Positions 7,717 to 16,865 of a stretch of DNA of 33,776 nucleotides are shown here, piece by piece (the stretch's first letter is position 1; the number at the start of each line of letters is the position of its first letter). Source of the DNA: an uncultured Clostridia bacterium. Its GTDB lineage: Bacteria; Bacillota; Clostridia; UBA1381. The position numbers and the translations under genes were made by a program. The stretch spans positions 1-33,776 of the forward strand of contig CANRKO010000015.1 of the NCBI GenBank assembly GCA_947631235.1, given 5' to 3'. Below the pieces are notes generated by a model. The model did not search any database, had not been told where the DNA came from, and saw only the letters and a program-made list of their open reading frames with translations.

Positions 7717-8586
7717 ATGGATAACGACAAAATACAATTATTTGAGGACAAAAAAATTCGCACGGCATGGGACGAGGAAAAGGAAGAATGGTACTTTTCC
7801 GTGGTAGATGTCGTTTCGGTTTTGACCGAAAGTGTTGATGGACGAAAGTATTGGAATAAGTTAAAACAACGCTTGAAAGAAGAGGGAAATGAAACGGTGA
7901 CAAATTGTCACCGTTTGAAAATGACGGCGGCAGATGGGAAAAAACGTTTTACCGACGTTGCCGACACCGCGCAGCTTTTACGCATAATTCAATCAATTCC
8001 GTCACCTAAAGCGGAACCTTTCAAAGTGTGGCTTGCCGAGGTCGGCAGAGAAAGAATTGAAGAAACGATTGATCCCGAAATTTCCATTAACAGAGCGTTG
8101 GAAACATACGCGAAAAAAGGTTATCCCCGTGAATGGATAAATCAGCGGCTTCAGGCTATTCAAGTAAGAAAAGAACTTACCGACGAATGGCAGGACAGGG
8201 GCGTTTCAAAGGGGATTGAATACGCAATTCTTACCGATGAAATTACAAGAGCATGGTCGGGTATGAATACACGTCAGTATAAAAAATATAAAGGCTTAAC
8301 CAAAGAAAACCTGCGCGATAATATGAGCACGGCAGAGATTGTATTCAATATGCTGGCGGAGGTCAGCGCGACGGAATTATCAAAAGCCGAGCAGCCACAG
8401 ACATTTGAGGAAAACCGTGACGTCGCACAGCGAGGTGGACGAGTGGCGGGTAACGCGAGAAAGGAAATAGAACGGCAAACCGGCAGACCTATCGTCACCT
8501 CTCATAACGCCGCTCGGCTCAACGAAGTTGTTACAAATGTGATTGAGGGTGTTGTTTCGGAGGACGAGGAAGAAAAAGAGGTGTAA
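7717..8586 (+). CDS. Bro-N domain protein (phage antirepressor / DinD-like)
   Basis: The 289-residue protein starts with a Bro-N domain (about residues 10-115), shown by WYFSVVDVVSVLTES, KYWNKLKQRL and the TADTAQLLRIIQSIPSPKAEPF-type core that ends in KVWLAEVG. The C-terminal half resembles the conserved part of DinD-like proteins (ELTDEWQDRGV, SKGIEYAILTDEI, GGRVAGNARKEIE). Bro-N proteins occur in phages and large DNA viruses as DNA-binding antirepressors, and DinD modulates RecA in Escherichia coli. Here the function is unknown. The ATG at 7717 is chosen because GGAGG precedes it; the upstream TTG has no such site. It is followed after 5 bases by the SLH gene, so the two are probably co-transcribed. 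No other phage genes are nearby. Confidence 0.85.
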   Translation: MDNDKIQLFEDKKIRTAWDEEKEEWYFSVVDVVSVLTESVDGRKYWNKLKQRLKEEGNETVTNCHRLKMTAADGKKRFTDVADTAQLLRIIQSIPSPKAEPFKVWLAEVGRERIEETIDPEISINRALETYAKKGYPREWINQRLQAIQVRKELTDEWQDRGVSKGIEYAILTDEITRAWSGMNTRQYKKYKGLTKENLRDNMSTAEIVFNMLAEVSATELSKAEQPQTFEENRDVAQRGGRVAGNARKEIERQTGRPIVTSHNAARLNEVVTNVIEGVVSEDEEEKEV

Positions 8587-8591
8587 AGCAT

Positions 8592-9725
8592 ATGAAAACG
8601 AAAAAGATTACGGCGGCGATAACTGCGGCGGCGCTTGTGATGGGAACGGCTGCAAGCGCGGCATCGTTTCCCGATGTAAAGTCGGGGGATTGGTATTATG
8701 ACACGGTTACGGCAATGACGAATAAAGGGTTGTTTGCGGGTATCGAGGAAAACGGAACGGTGTATTTTAAGCCTGAAAACACTATGACGCACGCGGAGTT
8801 TATCGCCGTGGTTGACAGGATTTTAAATCTTGACACAAGCGCAAAGGGCGAGACGTGGTGGTACGGAGTGTATCACGCCGCAGTTGACGCAAATTTAATA
8901 GCGAGCAACGAGATGAGCGAAACCGACATGGACAAGGACATAACGCGGCAGGAAATGGCAATGGTGGCGGTACGCGCCATTGAAAAGCGTGGCGAAACAC
9001 TTTCAAAGCAATACGCCGCAAACGTTCAGGCATCAATCCCCGACAACCAAAAAATCGACAGCCGCTACCGCGATTTCGTTCTTATGGCATATGAAAACGG
9101 CATACTCTGCGGCGTTGACGACCTCGGCACGTTCGACCCTAACGGCACGCTGACACGCGCTGCTGCTGCGGCGGTGCTGAACCGTATAATCGAACCGTCC
9201 GCAAGAGAGAGCCGCGACTTCTCGCAGCCGCCCGATACGCTGCACAATTACAACCCCATAACAATTTACGAAGGTCAGCCGCGTGAAAACCGGTTGGCAA
9301 GAGAGGGGGATATATTCGTCAAGGCGGACGGCACGCAGGTGGTATTGAAAACAGATGAAGTAACAGGCGTCTTAGGTTACGGTCAAGGCGTTGCTCCGGA
9401 TGTAGGTATAATGGATGAATTGGGACAGGGAAAAAATAAGACTACACATTATTTAACAGCTAACGGTACATTAACAACAGGTAAATACGGACCAAATTCA
9501 GTGGGTAAAAATGTTAGTGATTCACAGTATCAAGTAAATATTTTTACCGGTGAAGGACATTGGGACAGTGAGTGGGCAGTAATAAGCGATTATACCAGAC
9601 CAAGAGGATATGACGGCACGGAGATAGGTGAAGTATCTGCGGACAAGAATTATTTTTGGAATAGTATGGCATGGGTATTGGTTGCCGAACATCCCGAGTA
9701 TGCGGATATATTCAAAGTAAAATAA
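8592..9725 (+). CDS. Exported S-layer-homology (SLH) domain protein
   Basis: The 377-residue protein begins with a signal peptide (MKTKKITAAITAAALVMGTA, cleavage near ASA-A). Three SLH repeats follow at about residues 25-210, recognisable from FPDVKSGDWYYDTVTAMTNK, the central ITRQEMAMVAVRAI and the last TFDPNGTLTRAAAAAVLNRI. SLH repeats anchor proteins to pyruvylated wall polymers. The C-terminal part (about 235-377) matches no family I recognise; it has several Trp residues and GEGHWDSEWAVI. From about base 9345 the DNA becomes visibly richer in A and T than the SLH part, which may mark a domain of separate origin. The ribosome site GAGGTG overlaps the end of the Bro-N gene, supporting translational coupling. 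Confidence 0.88.
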   Translation: MKTKKITAAITAAALVMGTAASAASFPDVKSGDWYYDTVTAMTNKGLFAGIEENGTVYFKPENTMTHAEFIAVVDRILNLDTSAKGETWWYGVYHAAVDANLIASNEMSETDMDKDITRQEMAMVAVRAIEKRGETLSKQYAANVQASIPDNQKIDSRYRDFVLMAYENGILCGVDDLGTFDPNGTLTRAAAAAVLNRIIEPSARESRDFSQPPDTLHNYNPITIYEGQPRENRLAREGDIFVKADGTQVVLKTDEVTGVLGYGQGVAPDVGIMDELGQGKNKTTHYLTANGTLTTGKYGPNSVGKNVSDSQYQVNIFTGEGHWDSEWAVISDYTRPRGYDGTEIGEVSADKNYFWNSMAWVLVAEHPEYADIFKVK

Positions 9726-9770
9726 AAACAGTATGCCGTTTTCGTATTACGCGGAGCGGCATACTGTTTT
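9725..9770. terminator. Bidirectional terminator between SLH and capA-like genes
   Basis: AAAACAGTATGCCG (9725-9738) pairs perfectly with CGGCATACTGTTTT (9757-9770). The A/T-rich ends provide U-tracts in both directions between two convergent genes. Confidence 0.9.
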
Positions 9771-9772
9771 AT

Positions 9773-10828
9773 TTATCTGAACTGAACCGACTGTGTGCCG
9801 AGGCTTGCGGAATATTCCGTAATTCTGTTTTGAATTTCCGTTTTTCTGTCGCCGTCGGCTATGGCGGGCTGGTAGTCGTTATAATCGTCGTGACCCGATA
9901 TTACGGCGGGAATTACAACGTAATTGTCGTCAAGGCGCAGCACGCCGTCAACAAACGTGAACACCTGTCGGTAAATCATCGTGTCCTTGTCGGACGGGTT
10001 ATCGTTACCGCCGAAACAGAAGTTGCCGAGGCTGTAGACGATGTACTTGCCGTTGTACTTCTCTATTCCCTGCAATACATGCGGATGCGTGCCGAGTACA
10101 ACGTCCGCGCCGAGGTCAACCGCCTTATGCGCAAGCTCTATCTGCTCCTGCGTCGGCTCGTTTTCCTTTTCTATACCCCAGTGCATGCTTACTATAATAA
10201 GCTGCGCGCCGAGATTTTTCACCGAGCCTATCGCCTTGTCGATTTTTGCCGCCTCGTCTTCGTCGAGCGCGTCAATGCCGACAAATCCGACCTTGATGCC
10301 GTTTATCTCCTGCACGGGCGCGTTTGTGCCTATGCAGTTTATTATGCCCGCCTCGTTTAAATATTTAATGGTGTCGGAAAGGCTTTCCTCACCGTAGTCC
10401 GCGCTGTGGTTGTTCGCGAGGTTCGCCGCCTCGACGCTTGAAGTCGTGAGAACCTTCACATACTCAGGCTTTCCGCGGAACGCGAATGTCTTGTCGGCTC
10501 TCTCTCCCCTGTCGGAAATCGTACCCTCGAAATTGACGATTGTAACGTCGTCCTCCTCAAACACGGGCTTTACGTTCTGCAAAAAATACGAATAGTCGCC
10601 GCCGAGACTGTCGGCGTACGCGTTAAAGCCTCGGTCGGGGTCGGCGTTCACGTCGGTCGCGAACGTGCAGTCGCCCGCGGCGGTTATCGTTACCGTCTGA
10701 ACCGTGGGAACGTACTCCGCTTTCGCCTTATTTTCAGCCTCTTCCATTTTGACCCTGACGATACCGACGGCTATTGCCGCCGCAAATAGCGCAATCATGG
10801 TAAGCAGCGCCGCTTTTCTCATGCTCAT
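9773..10828 (-). CDS. CapA-family metallophosphatase-like protein
   Basis: The 351-residue protein has an N-terminal membrane anchor (about residues 5-25) and then a PGA_cap/CapA domain outside the cell. Metallophosphatase-like motifs appear in order: AAGDCTF, NFEGTISD, LANNHSADYG, VSMHWGIE and GTHPHVLQG. In Bacillus, CapA helps export or anchor poly-gamma-glutamate, but lone CapA-like proteins without capB and capC, as here, have no proven role. The start at 10828 follows GGAGAA with a 9-base gap. It is a single gene with its own promoter (10871-10899), divergent from hppA and convergent with the SLH gene. Confidence 0.88.
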   Translation of the reverse strand: MSMRKAALLTMIALFAAAIAVGIVRVKMEEAENKAKAEYVPTVQTVTITAAGDCTFATDVNADPDRGFNAYADSLGGDYSYFLQNVKPVFEEDDVTIVNFEGTISDRGERADKTFAFRGKPEYVKVLTTSSVEAANLANNHSADYGEESLSDTIKYLNEAGIINCIGTNAPVQEINGIKVGFVGIDALDEDEAAKIDKAIGSVKNLGAQLIIVSMHWGIEKENEPTQEQIELAHKAVDLGADVVLGTHPHVLQGIEKYNGKYIVYSLGNFCFGGNDNPSDKDTMIYRQVFTFVDGVLRLDDNYVVIPAVISGHDDYNDYQPAIADGDRKTEIQNRITEYSASLGTQSVQFR

Positions 10829-10870
10829 AACTCTATATTCTCCAATATTGCAATCTGTTTCATTGATATA

Positions 10871-10899
10871 ATTTTAGTCTAACGGATATGTTTTGTCAA
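10871..10899 (-). promoter_or_regulatory. Promoter of the capA-like gene
   Basis: The minus strand has TTGACA (10894-10899), 17 bases, TAAAAT (10871-10876). Confidence 0.82.
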
Positions 10900-10973
10900 T
10901 ACGAAATTTACATAAAATTGAATTGATATTCGGTATAATTTGTTATTTTACGGTTACAATTTTGTTTTTGCTA

Positions 10974-11002
10974 TTGACTAACTCCGACGGGTGTAATAAA
11001 AT
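10974..11002 (+). promoter_or_regulatory. Promoter of hppA
   Basis: TTGACT (10974-10979), 17 bases and TAAAAT (10997-11002) lie 42 bases before the hppA start, back to back with the capA-like promoter. Confidence 0.82.
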
Positions 11003-11043
11003 ATATATACTATACATATACAATCATAAAAGGAGGGTTTTCA

Positions 11044-13134
11044 ATGAACTTTGAAACAAAATTGGCTCTTGCCGCTTTCGGCGTGCTGGGCTGCGCGATT
11101 ATCGCCCTCGTTTTCGCGGGAATTAACTTTTTCTCCGTTAAGAAAAAGCCCGAGGGAACGGACACGATGAAGGCAATCGCGCTGAAGATACGCAAGGGCG
11201 CTATGGCATATCTTAAGAGACAGTATAAGACTGTCGGCGTTTTCTTCGCCGTAATGTTCGTTATACTTCTCGTACTCGCGTTTACGGGAATGCTTACGCC
11301 GTACGTACCGTTCGCGTTCCTCACGGGCGGTTTCTTCTCGGGACTTTCCGGCTTTATCGGCATGAAGATAGCCACCTACGCGAATTCGAGAACGGCTGAG
11401 GGCGCGAGACAGGGACTTAACAAGGGTCTTAAGATAGCGTTCTCGTCGGGAACGGTTATGGGTCTTACGGTCGTAGGTCTCGGACTTCTCGATATAAGCA
11501 TATGGTTCATTCTCTTGAAATTCGTATTCAGACTGCCAAGTGAAACCGATATTATGTCGGCGATGCTCACATTCGGTATGGGCGCAAGCTCGATGGCGCT
11601 GTTCGCTCGTGTGGGCGGCGGTATATTCACAAAGGCTGCCGACGTAGGCGCTGACCTCGTAGGTAAGGTTGAGGCGGGCATACCCGAGGACGACCCGAGA
11701 AACCCCGCTTGTATCGCCGATAACGTTGGAGATAACGTAGGCGACGTTGCAGGCATGGGCGCTGACCTTTACGAGTCGTACGTAGGCTCGGTAATCTCGT
11801 GCGGCGCGCTCGCGACATCGGCGGGTCTCGGCTTTAAGGGCGTGCTCGTGCCGATGCTTATCGCGGCAATCGGTATTTTAGCGTCAATCGTCGGTACATT
11901 TTTCGTTTCGACAAAGGAAGGCGCAAGCCAGAAACAACTTCTCGGCTCGCTGCGCCGCGGAACATATATAAGCTCGATTTTGTCGGCTATCGGCGCGGCT
12001 GTACTTATCTTCACACTGCTCCCCGACAACTCAAACGTGTTCTGGGCTGTTATTTCGGGACTTGCAGCGGGCGTTTTGATAGGTTTCTTCACCGAGTATT
12101 ACACGTCCGACTCATATAACCCGACAAAGAAACTCTCCGCATCTTCGGAGACGGGTTCGGCTACGATTATCATAGACGGTATAGCGCTCGGTATGTTATC
12201 GACTGCTATCCCCGTAATCATTATCGGTATTTCGATTATTGTCAGCTTTTTCACGGCGGGCGGAAACGGCAGCTTTGAAAGCGGACTGTACGGCGTGGGA
12301 CTTTCGGCTGTAGGTATGCTTTCGACGCTCGGTATCACGCTTGCTACGGACGCGTACGGACCGGTTGCGGATAACGCGGGCGGTATCGCGGAAATGTCGG
12401 GACTGCCCGGCGAGGTAAGAAACAGAACGGACGCTCTCGACTCTCTCGGCAACACGACCGCCGCCACGGGTAAGGGCTTTGCGATAGGCTCGGCAGCGCT
12501 TACGGCTCTCGCGCTTATCGTTTCGTACACGGATAAAATTCCGGCTGACAAATTAAATCTTGTAATAACAAATCCGGCTGTGCTTATCGGCTTATTTATA
12601 GGCGCGATGCTGCCGTTCCTGTTCAGCGCGATGACAATGCAGGCTGTAGGACGCGCGGCGCAGAAGATAGTCGTTGAGGTAAGACGGCAGTTCAGAGAAA
12701 TCAAGGGTCTTATGGACGGCAAGGCGGACGCGGATTACGAGACGTGCGTTGACATCTGCACGAAGTCGTCGCTTAAAGAAATGATTTTGCCGGCGGCTCT
12801 CGGTATCGTTTCGCCTATCGTGGTGGGTCTTGTACTCGGCTGCAACGGCGTTGTCGGTATGCTCGCGGGCGCGCTCGTGTCGGGATTTGTTCTCGCAATT
12901 ATGATGGCGAACTCCGGCGGCGCGTGGGATAACGCGAAGAAGTATATCGAGGCGGGTAACTTCGGCGGCAAGGGCAGCGAAAACCATAAGGCGGCTGTTG
13001 TCGGCGATACCGTCGGCGACCCGTTCAAGGATACGTCGGGTCCCTCCGTTAATATCCTTATAAAACTTTTGTCAATGGTTTCGATCGTGTTCGCGTCGGT
13101 TGTCGTCGCTTACGGCGGTCTGGGATTGTTCTAA
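11044..13134 (+). CDS. hppA: Membrane-bound ion-pumping pyrophosphatase
   Basis: The 696-residue polytopic membrane protein (about 16 helices expected for the family) hydrolyses pyrophosphate and pumps H+ or Na+ outward. The catalytic loops are intact: [20 protein letters not shown], then [20 protein letters not shown], and near the C-terminus [15 protein letters not shown]. The motif [10 protein letters not shown] has Ala where potassium-independent enzymes have Lys, so a potassium-dependent enzyme is predicted. The sequence alone does not decide between H+ and Na+. The start at 11044 follows AAAGGAGG. It is a lone gene, ended by repeats and a palindromic terminator. PpdK at 28141 also handles pyrophosphate. 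Confidence 0.96.
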   Translation: MNFETKLALAAFGVLGCAIIALVFAGINFFSVKKKPEGTDTMKAIALKIRKGAMAYLKRQYKTVGVFFAVMFVILLVLAFTGMLTPYVPFAFLTGGFFSGLSGFIGMKIATYANSRTAEGARQGLNKGLKIAFSSGTVMGLTVVGLGLLDISIWFILLKFVFRLPSETDIMSAMLTFGMGASSMALFARVGGGIFTKAADVGADLVGKVEAGIPEDDPRNPACIADNVGDNVGDVAGMGADLYESYVGSVISCGALATSAGLGFKGVLVPMLIAAIGILASIVGTFFVSTKEGASQKQLLGSLRRGTYISSILSAIGAAVLIFTLLPDNSNVFWAVISGLAAGVLIGFFTEYYTSDSYNPTKKLSASSETGSATIIIDGIALGMLSTAIPVIIIGISIIVSFFTAGGNGSFESGLYGVGLSAVGMLSTLGITLATDAYGPVADNAGGIAEMSGLPGEVRNRTDALDSLGNTTAATGKGFAIGSAALTALALIVSYTDKIPADKLNLVITNPAVLIGLFIGAMLPFLFSAMTMQAVGRAAQKIVVEVRRQFREIKGLMDGKADADYETCVDICTKSSLKEMILPAALGIVSPIVVGLVLGCNGVVGMLAGALVSGFVLAIMMANSGGAWDNAKKYIEAGNFGGKGSENHKAAVVGDTVGDPFKDTSGPSVNILIKLLSMVSIVFASVVVAYGGLGLF

Positions 13135-13157
13135 GGATAAATTGTGATGTAGCGATG

Positions 13158-13280
13158 TAAAACCCCTCCGACGCCTACGGCGCCACCTCCCCTATTAGGG
13201 GAGGCTTACGATAGGCGGCGCGTGCCGTATGGCTCCCCTACTAGGGGAGCTGTCACACGTAGTGTGACTGAGGGGTTTTA
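13158..13280. repeat. Palindromic repeat, type C, copy 1
   Basis: The 123-base element has matching inverted ends (TAAAACCCCTC at 13158, GAGGGGTTTTA at 13270). Inward from each end come a small hairpin (left GACGCC-TAC-GGCGCC, right TCACAC-GTA-GTGTGA) and a strong hairpin (CCTCCCC-TATTA-GGGGAGG, CTCCCC-TACTA-GGGGAG), then a short middle. Copies in the opposite orientation lie at 31005-31125 and 32055-32161; the middle of copy 1 matches the reverse of copy 2. It encodes no protein and looks like a small non-autonomous mobile element or a structured RNA/DNA repeat. Confidence 0.85.
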
Positions 13281-13426
13281 ACGGGCGAACACGGTTCGCC
13301 CCTACGTATGACCCCCTCTCCGAGGGGGTCGAAATCTTTGATTTCGGGGGGTGTAATTTGCGCGTACTCTTGCACCACACCCACCAAAACTCACAAGTGA
13401 GTTTTGACCCCCTCATAGAGGGGGTC
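13281..13426. repeat. Palindromic repeats, types A and D
   Basis: A short hairpin with GGGCGAAC / GTTCGCCC (about 13283-13300) is followed by a D-type pair of half-units: GACCCCCTC-TCC-GAGGGGGTC (13310-13330), GAAATC-TTT-GATTTC (13331-13345), GGGGGGTGT (13346-13354). After a 22-base gap comes the mirror: ACACCCACC (13377-13385), AAAACTCAC-AA-GTGAGTTTT (13386-13405), GACCCCCTC-ATA-GAGGGGGTC (13406-13426). The same A-plus-D arrangement occurs at 30819-30971. Confidence 0.83.
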
Positions 13427-13432
13427 TTGCAT

Positions 13433-13458
13433 ACGGACGGCATATGCCGTCCGTTTTT
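13433..13458 (+). terminator. Palindromic terminator before ilvE
   Basis: A perfect 22-base palindrome made of ACGGACGGCAT and ATGCCGTCCGT (13433-13454) runs into TTTTT. It could end transcription that reads from hppA through the repeats. Between 13135 and 13490 there are only repeats and this terminator. Confidence 0.75.
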
Positions 13459-13490
13459 GTGTACGGCGGCAAGATTTTTTACTTTAGTAC

Positions 13491-13519
13491 TTTACAAAGG
13501 CAAAAAAAAGTAGTAAAAT
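13491..13519 (+). promoter_or_regulatory. Promoter of ilvE
   Basis: TTTACA (13491-13496), a 17-base spacer and TAAAAT (13514-13519). No T-box leader or other riboswitch fits in the short leader that follows. Confidence 0.75.
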
Positions 13520-13563
13520 AGATTTTGGTTTAAAAAGATTATTTAATGAAAGAAGTGTTCACA

Positions 13564-14631
13564 GTGGAAATCAAGATTACAAAGACCACCAATCCGAAAC
13601 AAAAGCCGGCGGACGAGTCTAAGCTCGGTTTCGGACAGTATTACACAGACCATATGTTCATAATGAATTATGACGCGGGTCAGGGCTGGCACGACGCGAG
13701 AATTGTTCCGTACGCACCGTTTCAGATCGACCCCGCGAGCATGGTTCTCCACTACGCCCAGGAAATTTTCGAGGGCTTGAAGGCGTACCGCACCGCGGAC
13801 GGCTCGATACAGCTTTTCAGACCCGAGAAGAACATGGCGAGAATGAATGTGTCCTGTGACAGACTTTGTATTCCTAAAATAGACGAGGAATTTGCCATAG
13901 AGGCAATCAAGACGCTCGTCAAGATAGACGAGGACTGGGTTCCCACCGCTGACGGCACATCGCTTTATATAAGACCGTATATATTCGCGAACGACGTTCA
14001 TATCGGCGTTCATCCGGCGGAGCATCTCATATTCGCGATAATCCTTTCACCTGTCGGCGCGTACTACCCGCAGGGTCTCGCTCCCGTTCCTATCTACGTA
14101 GAGCAGAAGTATGTCCGCGCGGTCGTGGGCGGCACGGGTTTCACCAAGGCGGGCGCGAACTACGCAATTTCTCTTAAAGGTCAGGAGGAAGCCGCGGAGC
14201 AGGGATATATTCAGACGCTTTGGCTCGACGGCGTTGAGAGAAAGTACATCGAGGAAGTCGGCTCGATGAACGTGTTCTTCAAGATTGACGGCGAGGTTAT
14301 CACTCCCGCGCTCGTAGGCTCGATTTTGGGCGGTATCACGAGAATGTCGATAATAGAGCTTTTGAAAGCGAAGGGCTACAAGGTGTCCGAGCGCAGACTT
14401 TCGATAGACGAACTTGTTGACGCGTTCAAGTCCGGCAAGCTTGAGGAAGCATGGGGTACGGGTACGGCTGCCGTTATTTCACCTATCGGCGAGCTTAAGT
14501 ACGGCGACCTCGTAATGCCCGTAAACAACGGCGAAATCGGTCCGGTATCGCAGATGTGCTACGACACTCTCACAGGTATTCAGTGGGGCAAGATAAAGGA
14601 CGAATTCGGCTGGACGGTTAAAATAGACTAA
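13564..14631 (+). CDS. ilvE: Branched-chain amino acid aminotransferase
   Basis: The protein has 355 residues from the preferred start and belongs to the longer (BCAT/eukaryote-like) PLP fold-type IV group. Visible motifs are KLGFGQYYTDHMF near the N-terminus, HYAQEIFEGLKAYR, the PLP-lysine region GGTGFTKAGANYAISLKG, EVGSMNVFF and the GTGTAAVISPIG loop. It transfers amino groups between Ile, Leu or Val and 2-oxoglutarate. The GTG at 13564 (MEIKITKTT...) fits the family N-terminus and has a weak AAAGAAG site; an in-frame ATG at 13546 has no ribosome site but would add only six residues. It is a single gene with its own promoter. Confidence 0.93.
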   Translation: MEIKITKTTNPKQKPADESKLGFGQYYTDHMFIMNYDAGQGWHDARIVPYAPFQIDPASMVLHYAQEIFEGLKAYRTADGSIQLFRPEKNMARMNVSCDRLCIPKIDEEFAIEAIKTLVKIDEDWVPTADGTSLYIRPYIFANDVHIGVHPAEHLIFAIILSPVGAYYPQGLAPVPIYVEQKYVRAVVGGTGFTKAGANYAISLKGQEEAAEQGYIQTLWLDGVERKYIEEVGSMNVFFKIDGEVITPALVGSILGGITRMSIIELLKAKGYKVSERRLSIDELVDAFKSGKLEEAWGTGTAAVISPIGELKYGDLVMPVNNGEIGPVSQMCYDTLTGIQWGKIKDEFGWTVKID

Positions 14632-14727
14632 ACATAAAACCGATATAATATCCATACATTTATAATTGTATACAAAGAGTAAAGACGGCATATTATGTCG
14701 TCTTTCAACATTTGGAGGTTATATATA

Positions 14728-16446
14728 ATGAAGGAATACGAGGAGCAATCATCTATTCACTCCTTTGTCAGCAACACTCTTGCGGATAATTTTTTAAAGC
14801 TGGCGCGCGTGAACCTGCTTACGGGCGAATATGAATTTATAAAAAAGGAAGAGGACTTGGCGTACACCGACGGCGACCTTCCCGACATTTTCTCGTACAT
14901 AAAGCAGCAGGTTGCCGATAAAATCGTTATGTCCGAGCATATAGAGGATTACCTTAAATTCTCGAACCCGAATTACGTTCAAAAGCGCATATTCTCGGGT
15001 GAAAAGCAGATCGTGCAGAGTTATAAGCGCAAGACGAAAACGGGATACATGTGGGTGACGTTTGAAATACTTGCTCCTACGGGCTGCTGCGCGGAAAATC
15101 CGTGGGTTGTTTTCAGTTGGAGAGTCGCTGACAGCGACACAACGACAATGCTCGACTCGCTCGCGGCGCTGTCGCTTATATACTACAAAATACTCAAAAT
15201 AAATCTGACGACCGACACGTTTGAAATAATAAAGGCGGACGACAGCGAGCGCAAGCTGTACGACGGTCTTACGAAAATCTCCGACTGGTGGAGACTTTTC
15301 TGCGAGGACGGCAATGTCGATGAGAACGATATTGACGCGTATACCGAATTTACCGATATAAACCGTCTGAGAAAGGCGTTTGGGGAAAATCCGTCAAGAC
15401 ACAGCTGCCGCTACAACAGAAAAAACGGCGACGTGTTCAGATACGCGCAGATGGATTTGATACCGAGTATCGAATACACCGCGCGGAACCAAGTCGTGCT
15501 TCTGTTCGTAAAGGACGTGCATGACGAGCATATGCTTGAGGAGCAGCGGCGTAAACAATTACTCGACACGTGCCACCGCGACGCGCTCACCATGCTTTAC
15601 AACCGTCATATGTTTAACGAGGACGTGGAGCAGCTCCAGAAGGAAAATCCCGAAATGTTCACGTGCGCGTACATTGACGTAAACGGTCTGCACGAGCTTA
15701 ACAACCACCTCGGACACCGCAAGGGCGACGATATGCTTTGTACGGTCGCGGACGCGCTTATAACGTATTTCCCGAACGAAAGGCGTTACCGCATAGGCGG
15801 CGACGAATTTATCGTGACGAGTACATGCTTGTCGTCCGAGGCGATGACGCGTATTATACTTCAAATGCGTGAAAAGCTTTTGGAGGACGATTACGAATTT
15901 TCCTTCGGCGTGGAAAGCGGCGGCGGCAATATGCTGTTTAAGGTTGTTGGTGCGGCGGAACTTAAAATGCGTAAGGATAAGGAAGAATATTATAAGCATG
16001 ACCATGCTCAGCGCAAGAACCGCGCGATGAACAACCAGCTTGAACAAATGATGACGGAAAAACGCGACGCGGAGCATTTTCTAAATATAATCGCGACAAA
16101 ATTCGCGGGCGTGTACCTCGTGGATTTAAAGCGCGACGAGGTGCGTCACATATATATCCCCCACTATTTCCAGAAACTCTTGCAGGAGACGGATTTCTGT
16201 TTCAGCAAGGCTATGAATCTGTACGTAAGTAAATTTGTTGACAGCGAGTACCGTTCCGCGTTCGAGCGCGTGACGGATTACGGCAAGCTTGAAAAACTTC
16301 TCGATGAAAAGGGCGAGGTTGCCTTTCCGTATAAAAAGGTTGACGGGTCGTGGAAACGTCTGCGTATTATGAGAATAGACGAGACGGACAATTCCTACGA
16401 CCGCGAGGCTATTTGGATTTTCTCAAACGGTTCTCAGGAAATGTAA
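14728..16446 (+). CDS. GGDEF diguanylate cyclase with flanking PAS-like sensor modules
   Basis: The 572-residue protein has no signal peptide or membrane span. The GGDEF domain begins at about residue 278 (RDALTMLYNRHMF) and carries an intact GGDEF at 357-361, so it should make cyclic di-GMP. No RxxD inhibitory site lies just upstream (the sequence is FPNERRYRI), so product feedback is probably absent. Three segments start alike (RVNLLTGEYEFIK, KINLTTDTFEIIK, LVDLKRDEVRHIY). This suggests three PAS-like modules, two before and one after the GGDEF domain. The start at 14728 follows TTTGGAGG. It ends in a good terminator and stands alone. Confidence 0.88.
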   Translation: MKEYEEQSSIHSFVSNTLADNFLKLARVNLLTGEYEFIKKEEDLAYTDGDLPDIFSYIKQQVADKIVMSEHIEDYLKFSNPNYVQKRIFSGEKQIVQSYKRKTKTGYMWVTFEILAPTGCCAENPWVVFSWRVADSDTTTMLDSLAALSLIYYKILKINLTTDTFEIIKADDSERKLYDGLTKISDWWRLFCEDGNVDENDIDAYTEFTDINRLRKAFGENPSRHSCRYNRKNGDVFRYAQMDLIPSIEYTARNQVVLLFVKDVHDEHMLEEQRRKQLLDTCHRDALTMLYNRHMFNEDVEQLQKENPEMFTCAYIDVNGLHELNNHLGHRKGDDMLCTVADALITYFPNERRYRIGGDEFIVTSTCLSSEAMTRIILQMREKLLEDDYEFSFGVESGGGNMLFKVVGAAELKMRKDKEEYYKHDHAQRKNRAMNNQLEQMMTEKRDAEHFLNIIATKFAGVYLVDLKRDEVRHIYIPHYFQKLLQETDFCFSKAMNLYVSKFVDSEYRSAFERVTDYGKLEKLLDEKGEVAFPYKKVDGSWKRLRIMRIDETDNSYDREAIWIFSNGSQEM

Positions 16447-16457
16447 AACGACAATGC

Positions 16458-16489
16458 AAAAGGAAACCGATATTAACGGTTTCCTTTTT
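16458..16489. terminator. Bidirectional terminator
   Basis: AAAAGGAAACCG (16458-16469) pairs with CGGTTTCCTTTT (16477-16488) with a 7-base loop and T-tracts on both strands, between the convergent GGDEF and DUF378 genes. Confidence 0.9.
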
Positions 16490-16537
16490 ACATTAACGCT
16501 GCGGCAAATGACGTTGGATTTGCCGTTTGCTCGTCTC

Positions 16538-16750
16538 TCACACGCTGCTGCGCTGACCGTGGGGGATCTTGTCCTTGAACAGCAACGATATGCACCAAAG
16601 TCCCGCAAGACCTATAATCACGTAGATAATTCTGCTTACGAGCGCGTCCGCGCCGCCGAATATCGACGCCACAAGGTCAAACTGAAACAGTCCGACAAGC
16701 AGCCAGTTTATTGCGCCTATGATTGTTATTACAAGAGATGTATTGTCCAT
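16538..16750 (-). CDS. DUF378 family small membrane protein
   Basis: The 70-residue protein has two membrane helices (about residues 6-28 and 38-58). The family pattern is plain: ITIIGAINWLLVGLFQFDLV then IYVIIGLAGLW. DUF378 (YuzA-like) proteins are widespread in Firmicutes, and their role is unknown. The ATG at 16750 is nine bases after AAAGGAG on the minus strand; a GTG six bases further upstream is less likely. A fair promoter (GTGACA, 17 bases, TAATAT) precedes it. Confidence 0.88.
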   Translation of the reverse strand: MDNTSLVITIIGAINWLLVGLFQFDLVASIFGGADALVSRIIYVIIGLAGLWCISLLFKDKIPHGQRSSV

Positions 16751-16865
16751 TTTCACTTGCTCCTTTATATTATTATTGCGTTTTTAGTCTGTCACGCCCA
16801 AGCAAAAATAAACATGGTAATATTTTCCCTGTAACGCGCGTAAAATTAAGCGGGGTGAAATTTTT

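Noticed and set aside
7717-9725. Prophage remnant
   Set aside because: The Bro-N protein is phage-related, but no integrase, attachment repeats, structural or lysis genes lie beside it.
13158-13426. CRISPR array
   Set aside because: The repeats are palindromic modules of different sizes in mixed orientation, without equal spacers or cas genes.
13520-13563. T-box or amino-acid riboswitch before ilvE
   Set aside because: The leader between promoter and start codon is too short, and no T-box motif or specifier stem is seen.
13546-13563. ATG at 13546 as the ilvE start
   Set aside because: No ribosome site precedes it, and the family N-terminus fits the GTG at 13564 better; the six-residue difference remains uncertain.
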